From positions 124,001 to 188,000 of the forward strand of contig JAALGY010000018.1 of assembly GCA_032358165.1 (NCBI GenBank): DNA of 64,000 nucleotides, given 5' to 3'. Positions 46,112-58,023 of this stretch are shown piece after piece. Made by a program: the position numbers and the translations under genes. Source of the DNA: Diplosphaera chodatii (Eukaryota; Chlorophyta; Trebouxiophyceae; Prasiolales; Stichococcaceae). Every line of letters begins with the position of its first letter. Within the stretch, counting starts at the first letter, position 1. Below the pieces are notes generated by a model. The model was not told where the DNA came from. It saw only the letters and a list, made by a program, of their open reading frames with translations, and did no database searches.

Positions 46112-49100
46112 ATGAAGGCGTCAGCATGCAGCGCAAGCTTGCGGCATCGTTTCACTGTAGCAGCTTCCCTGCTGGCGCTGGCTCTCAGCCTGACAGACGC
46201 AAGAGTTGAGCCACATGTGTACACAAACAGTAGCAGAATCAGCACTGCTGGCAGTTTGGACGCCGCCGCGCAAGTGGCGTGGCTTCAGACGGCCCATCCA
46301 GATGACCGGGGAGCCATGCGGCTGCTGCTGGCAAATGGTGGCCGCAACGATCCCGACGTGCCTAGGGAAGCACTCGCACTGACGCAACATCTGCAGGGCA
46401 CCCGTGCACAGCAGCTGATCAGCTCATAGATGATCACGGCCTCCTTTCATTGCTGATGACATATGACGCATCCCCCTTGACCAACAGTCGTTCAGGGTGC
46501 CTGTTGCCAGGTTCGCTCTTCGCAGCACTCATGCTGTCGTCTACATCGTGCTCCGCAGGTGGCCGCGGTGCTGGCGAGGTGCCGCGGCCGGGCGACCCGC
46601 TGCAAGGAGCTCGCCAAATACATGCAGAACTGCATCAATGTGCGACGCCGTTCACGCAGGCATCAGCTAGCGTGCATGCATGGATGACAGCTTGCATGAT
46701 GTCTGCAACCTGGCTCGATGCTCTTCAGCAACTAGCCAGTGCCCTGCCGCCAGCAGTGCATCGCGCGCCACCTGGGCGCGCCAGCCAGCTGCGCACACCT
46801 GTTCGGTGTTGCATGCTGTCACCGGCAACTCATTGCGTCGCTTTTGATGCAGCAACAGACTTGGCAACTCGTTCAGCAAACAATGGGCATCGGGATGATT
46901 GTGTGCACGTGCTGCACTGCAGGTGCACGGTAGGGGCTGCCTGCGTTGCACATACAGTACCATCACCAAAATTACTGCCCAAGCATCCAGATGCACAGCC
47001 GTGCGTGGCAAGCGCTGGGTGCTGCAGGGCCGCCATGCCGGTGAACATGGACACCGAGCAATAAACATGTGCTTGCTCGGCTGGTTGTCAGCTGAGTAGA
47101 GTTGAGGGCACGTGGTATGTGCCTGCAGCTACTCACATCAGATTCGCAGATTCCAGTCAACCAGCACTACCATGCAGCGCCTTGGAGCTTGCTTGGTGGC
47201 ATGGTAGGTGGTTTCGTCCAGGATACAATCACAAATACCTGCTGGTCTGCAATGCAGTGCCGGCTGCCGGCTACGAGCTCAGCTCCGACGGTGACTCGGT
47301 GGCCTGCAAAGCTGGGCATGCCAAGGCCGGGCCTGGCGCCTTCTCGTGCAGGCGCTGTGGAGCAGCCAGATATGCCCCTAAACAGCGTGCCACAATGTGA
47401 GCGCACCTGATTGGCTTGTTGATGCAGCAAACAGAGCTGGGTTTGAAACAATTGGCGCAATCTGCCAGGCACCTGCACGTACGGGAGGAGCTCTGCCGAC
47501 CTGTGTGGCTTTGGGCACCTGCTTGGACCTCAAGCCAGGATGCAGACCATTTTCTTGTCACCCCGCAGAGTCCACGGCAGTGTGCTTGCACCCTGCAAGT
47601 GCAGACTGCATGTTGTCTGCGGCCAGCACATCCATACATGCACATGCCATCAGCAGGCAGACAACATTCTGCTCTGGTGCATGTGCCGCAGGTGTCAGAG
47701 CTGTGCCCGTCCCAGACTTGTCAATGCCGCACACACCACCTGCACTCAGCCAGTCGTCGTCTACAAACCAGGACAGCAGCCGGGGCGTGATGGCAGGCCG
47801 CAGCCCTGCCCGCCAGGGACTGCCAAGGTGGGCAACCTCTGGGCGCTGCAAGACCGGCCTTCAGATGATGGAGCTTCTCTGTTCCTTCATTTCGTGTTTT
47901 CAGCTGTCGTGAGCACATCATTTCATCTTGACACATTGGGGCAATGCTATACATGAGGGGTGGAATGCACTGGATATGCAGGCGCTACCCGGCGCATTTG
48001 CCTGTGGGCGCTGCGAGGGTGTGGTGGGCGGCCGCCAGCGGTACCAAAGCAGGTCGGGAGCCACCAGTTGCGCGCTGTGCATTACTGGTGGCCGCGTCAA
48101 CGCCGACAGGACGACCTGCAGTGAGTCCCCGTGTTCCTCAGACGAGTCACTCCTCGAATGGAACAAGAAGTTGCCTCACAGACGACCTGCCATGCGCGGG
48201 GTTCCTTCTGATATCATGTTTGAGCGTCTACTCTACTCGGCCACTTGAACATAGGCATCCGTCAAGAGTGCTGCTTGTCAACTTCTCCTGGAGTACGCAT
48301 TTGCTTTGTTCATGACGGGCTGTGCATGGTTGTCGGCTGAGGAGCAGGCGCTGGGCTGTCGACAACATCGTTGAATGATGGTCTTTTCGCAGCATCGCTC
48401 AACCAAGCTCCTCAATGGCTGCCCTGCAGCACCACCTGCCGCCAAGTCGCCTCCGCCCAAGCCTCAGCCAGCGCCGCCACCACCGCGGGGCGCCAACACA
48501 TCCCCGTTCCCGCCCCGGCGTCCTGCAAGGTATGTGAAGTTTTGCACACATAGCATTGTACTGCTCTCACTTGCGCCTTGCAGCTGACAAGCGCCGGATG
48601 CAATCATCACGATCAGCGACATTGCTATGCGACGGCACGCATGCATGTAAACACAGGCATAGCTGACTGGCTGTGCTATCAACGTGCAGCCCTCCACCTG
48701 CGCCTCCGCCCAGCCCGCCGCCACAACCGCCGCCCACCCCACCACCGCAACCACCCCCAAGGTGAGTCGCAACAAAGCAGATGGTGCTGGGTGCAAGTCA
48801 GGCACTGGTACAAATGTCGCTGCAACATCACGCTGGCCCATGCAATGGTCGCAGCATGTGTCTTGCCAATCTGCAGCCCTCCACCTGCGCCTCCTCCCAG
48901 CCCGCCGCCGCAGCCGCCGCCCAGCCCACCACCGCAACCACCCCCAAGGTGAGCACGCCTCAAGGAAGCAGACGGTGCTGCGCGCAAGTCCGGCACCGCT
49001 GCAAATCTGGCTCCCACATCACGTTGGTCCATGCAATGGTCGCAGCATGTGTCCTGCCAATTTGCAGCCCTCCACCTGCGCCTCCTCCTAGCCCGCCGCC

Positions 49101-50181
49101 GCAGCCGCCGCCCAGCCCACCACCGCAACCACCCCCAAGGTGAGCCGATGAGACTCGGTTGCCTCTGACGGCCGTCTGCCACAATCTTCTCACGCGCTGG
49201 CTTCTGCTAAGTCCGCTGGGTCGTCGATGTGCAGCCCTCCACCTGCGCCGCCGCCCGGCCCGCCACCGCAGCCGCCGCCCAGGTGATTTGTGGCAGTGGT
49301 GCTGCTCGTTGCTGCAGACTAATAAGCTTGCTTGGTGTCTGTGTGCCAGTATATCAATACATCTTCATGTTTTGGCGCCAACCTTCTGCAACTCTTCAAA
49401 CGTGCAGCCCACCGCCGGCGCCACCTCCGAGCCCGCCGCCACAGCCGCCCCCCAGGCGAGCCGAACGTGTGTTGCCATGTCCTGCAAACAGCGGTCTGTC
49501 AACGTCTACTTGATGGCATCTGTCGAACTTAGTATTCGACACGCAGCCCTCCGCCTACGCCCCCGCCCAGCCCGCCGCCGCAGCCGCCGCCCAGGTGGGC
49601 TGCCCCAGCATGTCCATGCATGTCTTGCAGCTGCATGCTGTCGGGTTGATTCTTCACTGCTGTGTTGTTTATTTTGATGGAGGCTTGCGGGATTGTCATT
49701 GAGAGACTGTCGACCCTGCCTGTAGCCCGCCGCCGCCACCCAGCCCGCCGCCGCCGCCACCACCCAGCCCGCCGCCGCCGCCGCCACCTCCATGGTGAGC
49801 TGAGGCAGCAACTGTGACTTGTGTGAGCACATCACCCTGCCACTCACCGTCTGGTCACACGACCTGGTTTGGACATTGCCACACCATGCCGTGCATGTAT
49901 GCTGACAAACCCATACACACGCAGGTACATGCATGCATGGCATGCATGCTCACTCAAGTACTGCATTTCGTCCTTGCAGTGTTACGTCCGCATGCTCGAG
50001 CGGCCCGTGCTGTTTGCCCCATGACTTGTGCACAGGCGGCACCCCATTGGCTGCTGGCAGATCATGCAACACGTGTGTGGACAGAGTTTGCGCCGATGAC
50101 TCCTTCTGTTGTGACAACCGTTGGGACGGCTATTGTGTCGGCGCAGCGGAAGATTTTTGCAGCGATTGCTTGGTCTGTTGA
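46112..50181 (+). CDS. secreted Cys-rich, polyproline protein with CCxxxWD-type C-terminus
   Basis: Probable wall or matrix protein. Fifteen exons close in phase: 46112-46216, 46559-46639, 46923-47040, 47258-47396, 47692-47827, 47982-48120, 48430-48529, 48690-48761, 48877-48948, 49068-49139, 49235-49282, 49408-49455, 49547-49594, 49726-49794, 49980-50181; 482 residues. Signal peptide [17 protein letters not shown]. The Cys-rich head resembles GCC2/GCC3 or TNFR-like repeats ([82 protein letters not shown]). The stalk is [16 protein letters not shown] repeats. The C-terminus is Cys-dense: [14 protein letters not shown] and [16 protein letters not shown]. The head aligns exon by exon with the gene at <1-6138, but that gene has PA14 instead of this C-terminus. 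Confidence 0.85.
48690..49139 (+). repeat. tandemly duplicated 72 nt polyproline exons with their introns
   Basis: Exons 48690-48761, 48877-48948 and 49068-49139 are each 72 nt and nearly identical. The introns between them are also similar (shared CAATGGTCGCAGCATGTGT before TTGCAG or CTGCAG). The repeat unit is therefore exon plus intron, about 180-190 bp. All begin after two bases of a codon (AG+C = Ser) and end the same way, so copy number can change without frameshift. Confidence 0.9.
49931..49949. repeat. 19 bp near-palindrome of GCATGC words
   Basis: GCATGCATG, G, CATGCATGC in the last intron of the matrix-protein gene, near its acceptor at 49979. Confidence 0.8.
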
Positions 50182-50887
50182 TATCTAAATGAACAACCAT
50201 GTCGAGCGCCACACGCACACGATGGAAGTAGTTGTTGCTTGAACGTGGACAGACATGCCAGTACGGTTTACGTCCAATGACAGTGGTGGTAGGATGACTC
50301 AAGAAAACTGAGAATGACTGCCGTACACCGCTCATTTCGTTGCTTGACCCTAGTCTTGACTCTAGTTTAGGATCCTGGGGCACATGAGATTCTGCAAGCC
50401 TGCCTGGCAGCAGGTTAACCCGCCGATCTACCTAGATAGAAGTTGCAGTCAGCATTTGTTATTCATTTTACCAATGATTCCGTTGGATGCTGGTTTAGCA
50501 CTGTGCTGCATGTTGAGTACAAACGCTTACGTAATCACATTAAGCTCATCATGGAGTGGTGCTCGAGTTCCCATCTGGCACGGTCATCAATTGGCATTTG
50601 CTTGTCGGGTATTGTATAGATCTTTCTCAAGAACTGAGCATTTGAGACGGTCGGCCAGCAAGAGTGTCGAGGGAGGCTCTGCCCATTTGCACACACGCAC
50701 CCTCACCAACAAGTGCCCGATCAGCGTATCACTGGGAATCCTGCAGGCGGCTGAGCAGCTTTTGCTGCAGGCAAACCATTCCCGTCGTCCCTTTGTCAAG
50801 CTGCCAAGCAAGGTAGATGGAGCACTGTACAGATGTTATCTGCAGATGCAACCACTTCCCGCCGGACTGGATACAAAGCCAACGCCA
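50182..50887. other. 3' intergenic between converging genes
   Basis: 706 bp between the stops of the matrix-protein gene (plus) and the SPX-MFS gene (minus). Lower GC than the flanks, with no supported coding exon; presumed 3' UTRs. Confidence 0.55.
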
Positions 50888-53800
50888 TCATTCCTTGATT
50901 TTGCTGTAGAGCGCCATGAACCATGCCAGGTTTGAGATGACCACCACAGCCACCAACGACCACAATACCTGCAAGAGAGCATGCGAGCTGCTCAATGGTT
51001 GTCACGCTTCCAGGCGTTGTTGCATTATAGCTGTGGCACCTGCGCAGATGTTTTGACATGCAAATGGCATGGCAACGTGTCAGGTGGCAACACTGCTAGT
51101 TTGCAACAGCCATACGCACGTGCGCAAAGTTTCTGATCTGCTGCAGGGTGTCCAGCCCTGTAAAGCGGCTGGAGACCGACAGCAGCAGATTGCCTGCACA
51201 GACAAGATCAATAAATTGGCCACGCATTTCACATGCTGGGAACCCTGTGGCAAGCCTGCAACACAGTGGTCAGCAATGCACGCTGTTTTGATTGTGCCTG
51301 CCACGAGAAGTTGCACCTGTAAATCGCCCCAAAGTGCCTGCCTCGGTGCTGAGCAGGCCCGCATTGAATGTGCCCTCAGCAAAGCTGGGGTGGATGACCT
51401 GCAAGACGCATGGTCAAGTGCTTCAGCACGCATTGCCTACGAAATGCAAGATGCAGCCCGAAACCTTCGGCTGCAAATGGGCACGTGCTGGCTTCGTTCG
51501 AGTTGCTGCCAAATCGAGTGAGTATCTTGCAGCTCATCAGGAACCCAAGTGTGCGACTACTGGAGGTGCTCGAACGAAGCTGTGTTGGCGGGTGAGTAAA
51601 CAGAAGACCAGCTTCAGGCAACGACACCATTGTTGACATGACACAGGCTGCAAACAGCTGAGTGAACCCCACCTTGCTTTCCAGCGACATGGCGGCGCCC
51701 TCCATTATAATCGTCCCTATCAGCACCCAAACCCCGCCGCTAAAGAACGACCACCTGAAGCAGGAACAGCTCGCGTATATCAACAACAGCTAAACCCCAT
51801 CATAGCGAAGTGGTGCAGCCAGTCTGGCCATTTGCCTGTCAGGTGCGGCATCTTGCTTTCTTCCACCTGGGAAAGGCACCGAAGAACAGCTGGGTGCAGC
51901 CCAGCAGCGTCAAGATCAGAGAGAAGGCGGTCAGGATGCGGTCCGAGATGTGTGACGAGACTGCGCCGATCGTGAATGTCACTGCAGAGGTGGAAAAGAA
52001 CTCGCTTCAACGTCTGTAGATGGAGAAAGGTTTGAATCGTTATACCATTGGTATAGACCAGCATGGCGCATCATGCAGACAGTTGCAACTTGACCTGGAC
52101 CCTACGCACCTGGCAGCATGGCAAGGCAGAGGCAGCCGACGTACAGTCCATTGGTGCCATCCGACCACCCGAACGCCGTCGTCTGCAGCAGCACACATAT
52201 GGCACACGAGTCAAACCAATGGGCCAATGTGGACAGATACTGGTGCTTCGCATCTGAGCTGTGGCAGCCTCATCGTAGGTACGCAGCAACATGTGCCAGC
52301 TCGGCTGGCAGGAACAGGTGTTCACCGTGAACAGGGGTAGCGAATCCAGGAACGCCTGCTGCGCGGTCTTCAGCACCAGCAGCGCATAGACGCACACCTG
52401 CCAGCAATCAGCAATGCATCAAATGTTAGACTGGTGCGCAGCTTACTTGTGACGGCAGGCTGCTGTTGAGAGTCACATGCCGCTGGTTGCTGTGCTACAT
52501 GAGAGTGGCTGTCGCAATGCTGCAGGTTGGCCTTGACGCGAGGCAGGACCGCTCACCATCGTGGGTCCGAATGCCTTCTTAAAGGACTCGGTTCGGGAGA
52601 AGCCCCGCTTCGGCTTCTTCACCACCGTCGCTGCCTCAGTGGCCCCACCATCCGCATGGGCTGCCTCGCCATTCTCTGCCTGCGCCGTCATGGATGTGGA
52701 TCCGATCACATGTTGGTGGGTGCGATGTGCGCGTGCAGACAGGGTGTCTGACCAACCGGCAGCAGCAGCTGCATGCCCAAGGTTGTCAGCTGTCTTGGGG
52801 TTGAGCGCAAAGCTGCCAGGACAGCGAAAGTAAGCGGATTCGGTGACGGTGTGCTCTATCACCTGGGACAGCAGTGGCTGCTGGACGCCGTTTGCATGCT
52901 CGGCCGCCGGCTGGTGGATGGGGGGGTTCTCGAACAGCAGCGCCGCAGCAACTGTGAACACCGCCCTGCATGCCCACAGCAGCATGCATCTTTGATACGG
53001 TAAACCCTGCTCAGCAGTAGGCAGGCACTGGTAGACATGCCGTGGCCTCTCCTCACTGCATGTGCCTGGGAACAGTTGCCTTCATATGTCCATCATATTC
53101 TCGACACAATGGTGCTGAACCCCGAACCCACCAGCAGGCGATCATGCTGTACGCGCCCATGGTGATGCTGTCGAAGGTGATGCCGCGCCAGTACGTTGTT
53201 GGGAAGCTCTGAAACAGCTTCGCCAGCAGCGGCCCTGCGGCGGATGCAGCAGCAGCTCATCAGCCTCGAATTGCAGCGGCTGCAGATGTGAGCACACCAC
53301 ACTCTTCTGGTGAGCCATTCGCAATATATTGTGCTTTCGGGCCCATGCTGACGTTGCCTGGCCTGTGAATGACAGCCCACATCAGGCTGGTTTCCTGCAG
53401 ACACCTGGGCACGGAGCACGGGCAACTGGTACACAGTGATACACAGGACAACCACCACCAAACCTGCAGCCATGCCGACTGCGGACGAGCCCACGAAGGC
53501 CGCGCTGGCTGCTGTGCGGTTCCGCTTGGCCACGAAGTCTGCGATGTAGCGCCGCGATACCGAGCGCGCCGCTCCTGCAAAAAGGGAGAAGCGTGTAACT
53601 TCCTGACACCAAATACTGCAGCGCAACATTCTGCCCCTGCGTCATCATGGCCCTGCAGACCCTAGTCCCACAACACGTTGACACTTCGATGTCCGAATGT
53701 CCAGCTGCACCTGATGGTGGTAGCCGCAGGGTCTCATTGGGCAAGCACACGACTGACTGCAGTAGATTGCATGACACATCTGGTTAAGCTGTTGCAATGT

Positions 53801-56800
53801 CGACAGAGGGTGCGCACCGCAGCCGGTGAGCAGGCGCGCGGCGTACAGCAGCGGCAGGAGCTTGGTGTCGTAGGACAGGCACAGCACCAGGTTGCCCACC
53901 AGGCAGGACACGCCGCTGAAGACGAGCGGGGCGCGGTACACGCTGTTCGTCCAGAAGGAGTAGCCTGCGGTTGTGCCTCAAGAGATCAGCGGCACAGAGG
54001 CTGACCACACGCCAGACCCAGTGGTGAACCACGAACTTGGCGATAGGCAGTCAATGCGCTGCAGCAGTGCCATGCACGAGATCACCAGGTCCAGCTTAAA
54101 CCATCCTGGCAGCTGCGTTCATCTGCCTATTGGTACGCTAGACCCTGATCCGCAGCAGCAAGGACGCTGCTGATTCGCATGAACCTCGTGACAGTTTTGC
54201 CTGCAGTTTCACTGGCCCAGCTGTGCGCTGCCTCACCCACGGTGGAGGGCATGGAGGCCAGGTCGCAGCAGCCGATGATGATGCCGGCCTGCACGGGGCT
54301 GGCGCCGATGTGCAGCAGGAAGGAGCGCACGTTGGGCACGATCAGGTTGTAGTTCTGCACCGCAGACATGACTGCCGTCACGTCTGTAGGTGCATGAGGT
54401 ATGCAAACTGTTGTCTGTAGTCAGCAACACCCAGTGCCAGACAGTGATGTCAGCTCATGGGTGACAACTGGTGCATCCTGCGACCGTATGGCTGGAATTC
54501 CCGCAATTGGGCGCAATACAGATGAGACTGTCAATGTTGATATTACAGGGTGTTCACCGCCATGTACAGTGCCGAGTTTGCACAGTTGAGCGCCAGCCCC
54601 AAGGTGGTAGCCACCGCCTTCTCGTCTGACGGCGCCGGTTCGAAGATACCTGAGTGCACGTACGGACTAGAATAAACATTCAAACGGCAACATGGTCGTT
54701 CAGGGCACCTCTTATGGCACCCAGCTGCCTCTGAGCACCAACTGTTGCGGCTACGTATGTATTGCTGAGCCCTCCGGCCGGCATCTGGCGCTGACTGTTG
54801 CCGGGACACTCTGCCATCGGTGCAGTGCTCATGGCCGCAGTTCCTGCGACGCCAGGCGCAGCTGTTGACCTCATATCTTGGCTTTGTGGTTGTAAAACAC
54901 CCACCGGCGCGTGCTGCCCAGGTGGACCCCGAGATGAACCCCGCGTTCCGATCCGCGTCCGCCTCCGCGGTGCCCAGGTCCCGCAGCAGCGTGTCCATGC
55001 GGGTGAAAGTGGCGCGCCGCTCCTCCAGCTGCGGTCGTGTGACAGCTTCATGTGAAGCGGTCGTTTGTAACTTGATGGCATGTGGCTTGTGGATCCCGTG
55101 CAATGTTGTTTGTAGCGTATCTGCACACACAGCATCTAGGGCGCGAAACCAGCGGCAGTGCCTAAAGGCAGCAGCAGGCGCTCCAGCACAGGGAGGATAG
55201 GACCCCAGGGTGGGGCGCCCACCTGCAGGTCGGGGCTGCTGGCGGAGGCGACCTCCTTGCGGTATGCCGTCAGCCGCGCGCTGAGCTCCCGGATCGTGCC
55301 GGCCGCCTGCGCGATGCGCTTGCTGCAGCAGCACATGGTGTGACGCTGACCGACGTGTGAACGGCCGGGCCCAGGCAGAAACGATCTGATGCAGCACACA
55401 ACTTGCGAGGCCTCTGTCCGAGGGCATTGCTACTGTGGCAATCTGGTATGGGCAGAGTTCGAGGCTCACTGGAGGATCATGGCGTCCAGGTCCTGCTGGA
55501 CCTCTGGCGACAGATATGTGCCCTGCAAGCACAGGCCAGCAGACACCTTTCAGGACTGTGCAAAGTTCCACAATGATGGGTTTTGCTGCTGCACTGCCAC
55601 GCAAATGGTTCCTGCCGTACCGTGCAAGGGTACAGATGCTGCAGGCATCTACAACAGTTTGTTGGGCTGCAAGTGCAAGCGGAAACATCTGGTGTCAAGG
55701 GCTCATTGCAGTTCGAGCACCACCAAAAGCCGTAAAGCAGTAGCGCACCTGCAGCAGCTTCCATCCCGGGTCATGCGGGTGCGAGATCTCCAGCGTCAGG
55801 TACCCCGGGGTGGGCGGCGTGGGGTCCACATTCTTCGCAAACTGCAGGGCAAATTTGCGGGGTTGGTGAGACACGATGCTCAGCCAGTGCGATTGGAGGC
55901 GAAACATGAGTTGCCAGCCAGATGCTCCATTGCAAAGGCCTTGCCGGCGTGAGGCTATCATTGCTGAACACCAGGAAATGGCACCAGTGCTTGATCCCTG
56001 TTTGAGCCGTTGCTGTGATGAAGGAGACTGCACAGCAAAAGCTAGTGAGACTCGACAACTCAAGCGACGTGACAGTATGTCACCTTCTTGAGGATCTTGC
56101 GCATGCCCTGCATGTTGAGGCCCACGAAGGCCAGCAGATGCTGTACATCCCGCGCCACCACCTGCATTGCGCATCGAGATGACGTCAGAGTTGCCGTCAG
56201 TCTTCGGGATGCGATGACTGTCACTGCATTGATTGCTTGCGTACAAGCATCCAGGTGTTGCGGCGCCTCACTACGAAGTATTTTGCTGCAGCACGGTCAA
56301 GACCACAAGAGCATGTTCCTCTGCAGCACGTTTCTTATTGCGTCATGCTTCAGGACATCAGGGTTCCGACATGTGGGCTGAGAGGTCGGGAATGTGAACA
56401 CCAACCTGCAGCCGCTTCATGAGGGCGTCGATGCGGCCCAGCTTCTCCCTGGTGGCGAGGTCCTCGTCGCCCATTATTTCCCCGGGCACCCGGTCCACAT
56501 CCTGCTCAAGGTCGTGCACCTGCGGGGCACGGCACCAGGGACAAATGAACCTGCAGCGCATGCGTGCAGCCCCATGCTGCGCATTGCTGCTGAGTGCGAG
56601 GCCAACCTGATTTTGATAGCAAGCAGGTCTGTGCTTGTGTCAGGAGCAGCCGCCACCATGAGTATACTGCAGATGAAAGATCACTCCAGCGGCACATGAG
56701 CGTTCCAAGATTACCGTGCGCACCTCGCCGAGGATGGTGTCGCGCTGCTGCGTGTAGAAGTGCAGCACCTTGAGGATCTCCGAGTCGAAGGCGCCCTGCA

Positions 56801-57233
56801 GCACAGCCAGCAACGTGTTGGAAGCACTGCAGGGCTGTCTTCTGCTCCGCTGCCGTGGTGTGCACAGGCTGTGCACCGTGTCATGTGACAGAGCGGCAGA
56901 CGTCAGGGAGGTATGGCAGTGAACTTGCAGGTGCTCTGCCTGGAACGCGATGTTGCTGCCGCCCCGGCTTAGCTGCTCAGCAGGCCATGCTATGCGCATG
57001 GCGCACCCGCATGCTGCATGCACAACGCAAGCATGTCCAGCTGCGCAGCACCGCAAAAGCACCTGGAAGATGTGCTTGCGGGCCTCGTACACGCTGGCGC
57101 CGCCGCCGCCGCCCTCGGCCGGCCGCACCGCCAGGATTTGGTCGATCTTGATTTTGAGCTGCCCGTATGCCAGGTACTGGTCCTCCCACGGCGGGTACGC
57201 CTCCGCCGCGATCTTCTCGCCGAAGCCCACCAT
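50888..57233 (-). CDS. SPX-MFS vacuolar phosphate transporter (PHT5/VPT-like)
   Basis: Predicted tonoplast phosphate carrier: an SPX domain that senses inositol pyrophosphates, fused to a 12-helix MFS transporter, as in plant PHT5/VPT1. The ATG at 57233 starts MVGFGEKIAAEAYPPWEDQY, a classic SPX N-terminus; exon 1 is 57063-57233. SPX helices continue in FDSEILKVLHFYTQQRDTI (56790), EDLATREKLGRIDALMKRLQ (56420) and LAFVGLNMQGMRKILKK (56120). A linker follows with PEVQQDLDAMI (55480) and FTRMDTLLRDLGTAEADA (54990). MFS segments: NYNLIVPNVRSFLLHIGASP (54330), APLVFSGVSCLVGNLVLCLS (53910), AGLVVVVLCITVYQLPVL (53440), LILTLLGCTQLFFGAFP (51890), GVWVLIGTIIMEGA (51720) and the last helix LWSLVAVVVISNLAWFMALY ending in SKIKE and TGA at 50888-50890. 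A linker near 52600 (KPKRGFSRTESFKKAF) is basic, perhaps regulatory. Confidence 0.9.
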
Positions 57234-58023
57234 GCCTGCCTAATGCTGCGCAGGCGAGGCGTGCGCGGCCAGGTCAAGGATCAGCGGAAAGTCTGGCAAG
57301 AGCGCCTTTGCCTGCTGCGGCGGCCTGCGTGCCGTGGCAAGCGTTCACATGCATACTGCTCCGTGCTCACAGGTCTGGTTTTCATGGCGTGATCAAAATC
57401 TGCACGATGACCTAGGTGCACACGCTGCACACAGCACATGCAGAGGCAGGCACCAACAAACAAGTGCATGCAGTGCAGGCACCCGATGTTCCGCATCAAG
57501 CCAGCTCGGCTGCACGGTACGGATGCTCACCCAGAGATCAGCCGGCCCTGCAGTCCTAATGCTGGTCAGACAGCCATCATTCTGCCGCTGTGAGAAGACT
57601 GCTGCCTTCAGCCAGATGCAGGCACCGTCAGCTGACGCGCTGCGCCCTGTTGCAGCAGCAGTGCAACGACGCCACTGTGGAGCCTGTTTGCTGGTGCAAG
57701 ATCGGCCTGCAAGCGAAAGATTCCTCTGCAAGAAGCGACATCAGTCAGATCTGCCAGCTGATGCTGAGCTGGGATTGCTCATCTGGAAGCGCAGGAGCAA
57801 AGATTTGCCAGTCCTCACGCTGCCACATCGTATTGTTGGTAACTTTGCAGTCCCTGTTTGCTCTGACGGAGTTGCACATGGATTTGACGCTGTAATAGCA
57901 GGCAGATGTTTGCCCATCCCACTCCTGGAACCATGAGGTGCACCTGACATATCCAGTGCTGAGGCTGTTACCACTAGAACCAGCAGATACAGTAGCCATT
58001 TGAATATGCGTAAGGCTGGCTAG
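57234..58023. promoter_or_regulatory. divergent intergenic region, SPX-MFS / FKBP, with P1BS-like site
   Basis: 790 bp between the divergent start codons. It contains GAATATGC at 58002-58009, which fits the P1BS consensus GNATATNC bound by PHR/PSR1 phosphate-starvation regulators. One match in this length can occur by chance, and it lies nearer the FKBP start than the transporter start. Confidence 0.35.

Noticed and set aside
48464..49193. Minus-strand Gly-rich frames over the stalk exons
   Set aside because: Antisense shadows; intron boundaries are all plus-strand.
48690..49794. CRISPR-like regular repeats
   Set aside because: The repeats are coding polyproline exons with similar introns, not short palindromic repeats with unique spacers; the genome is eukaryotic.
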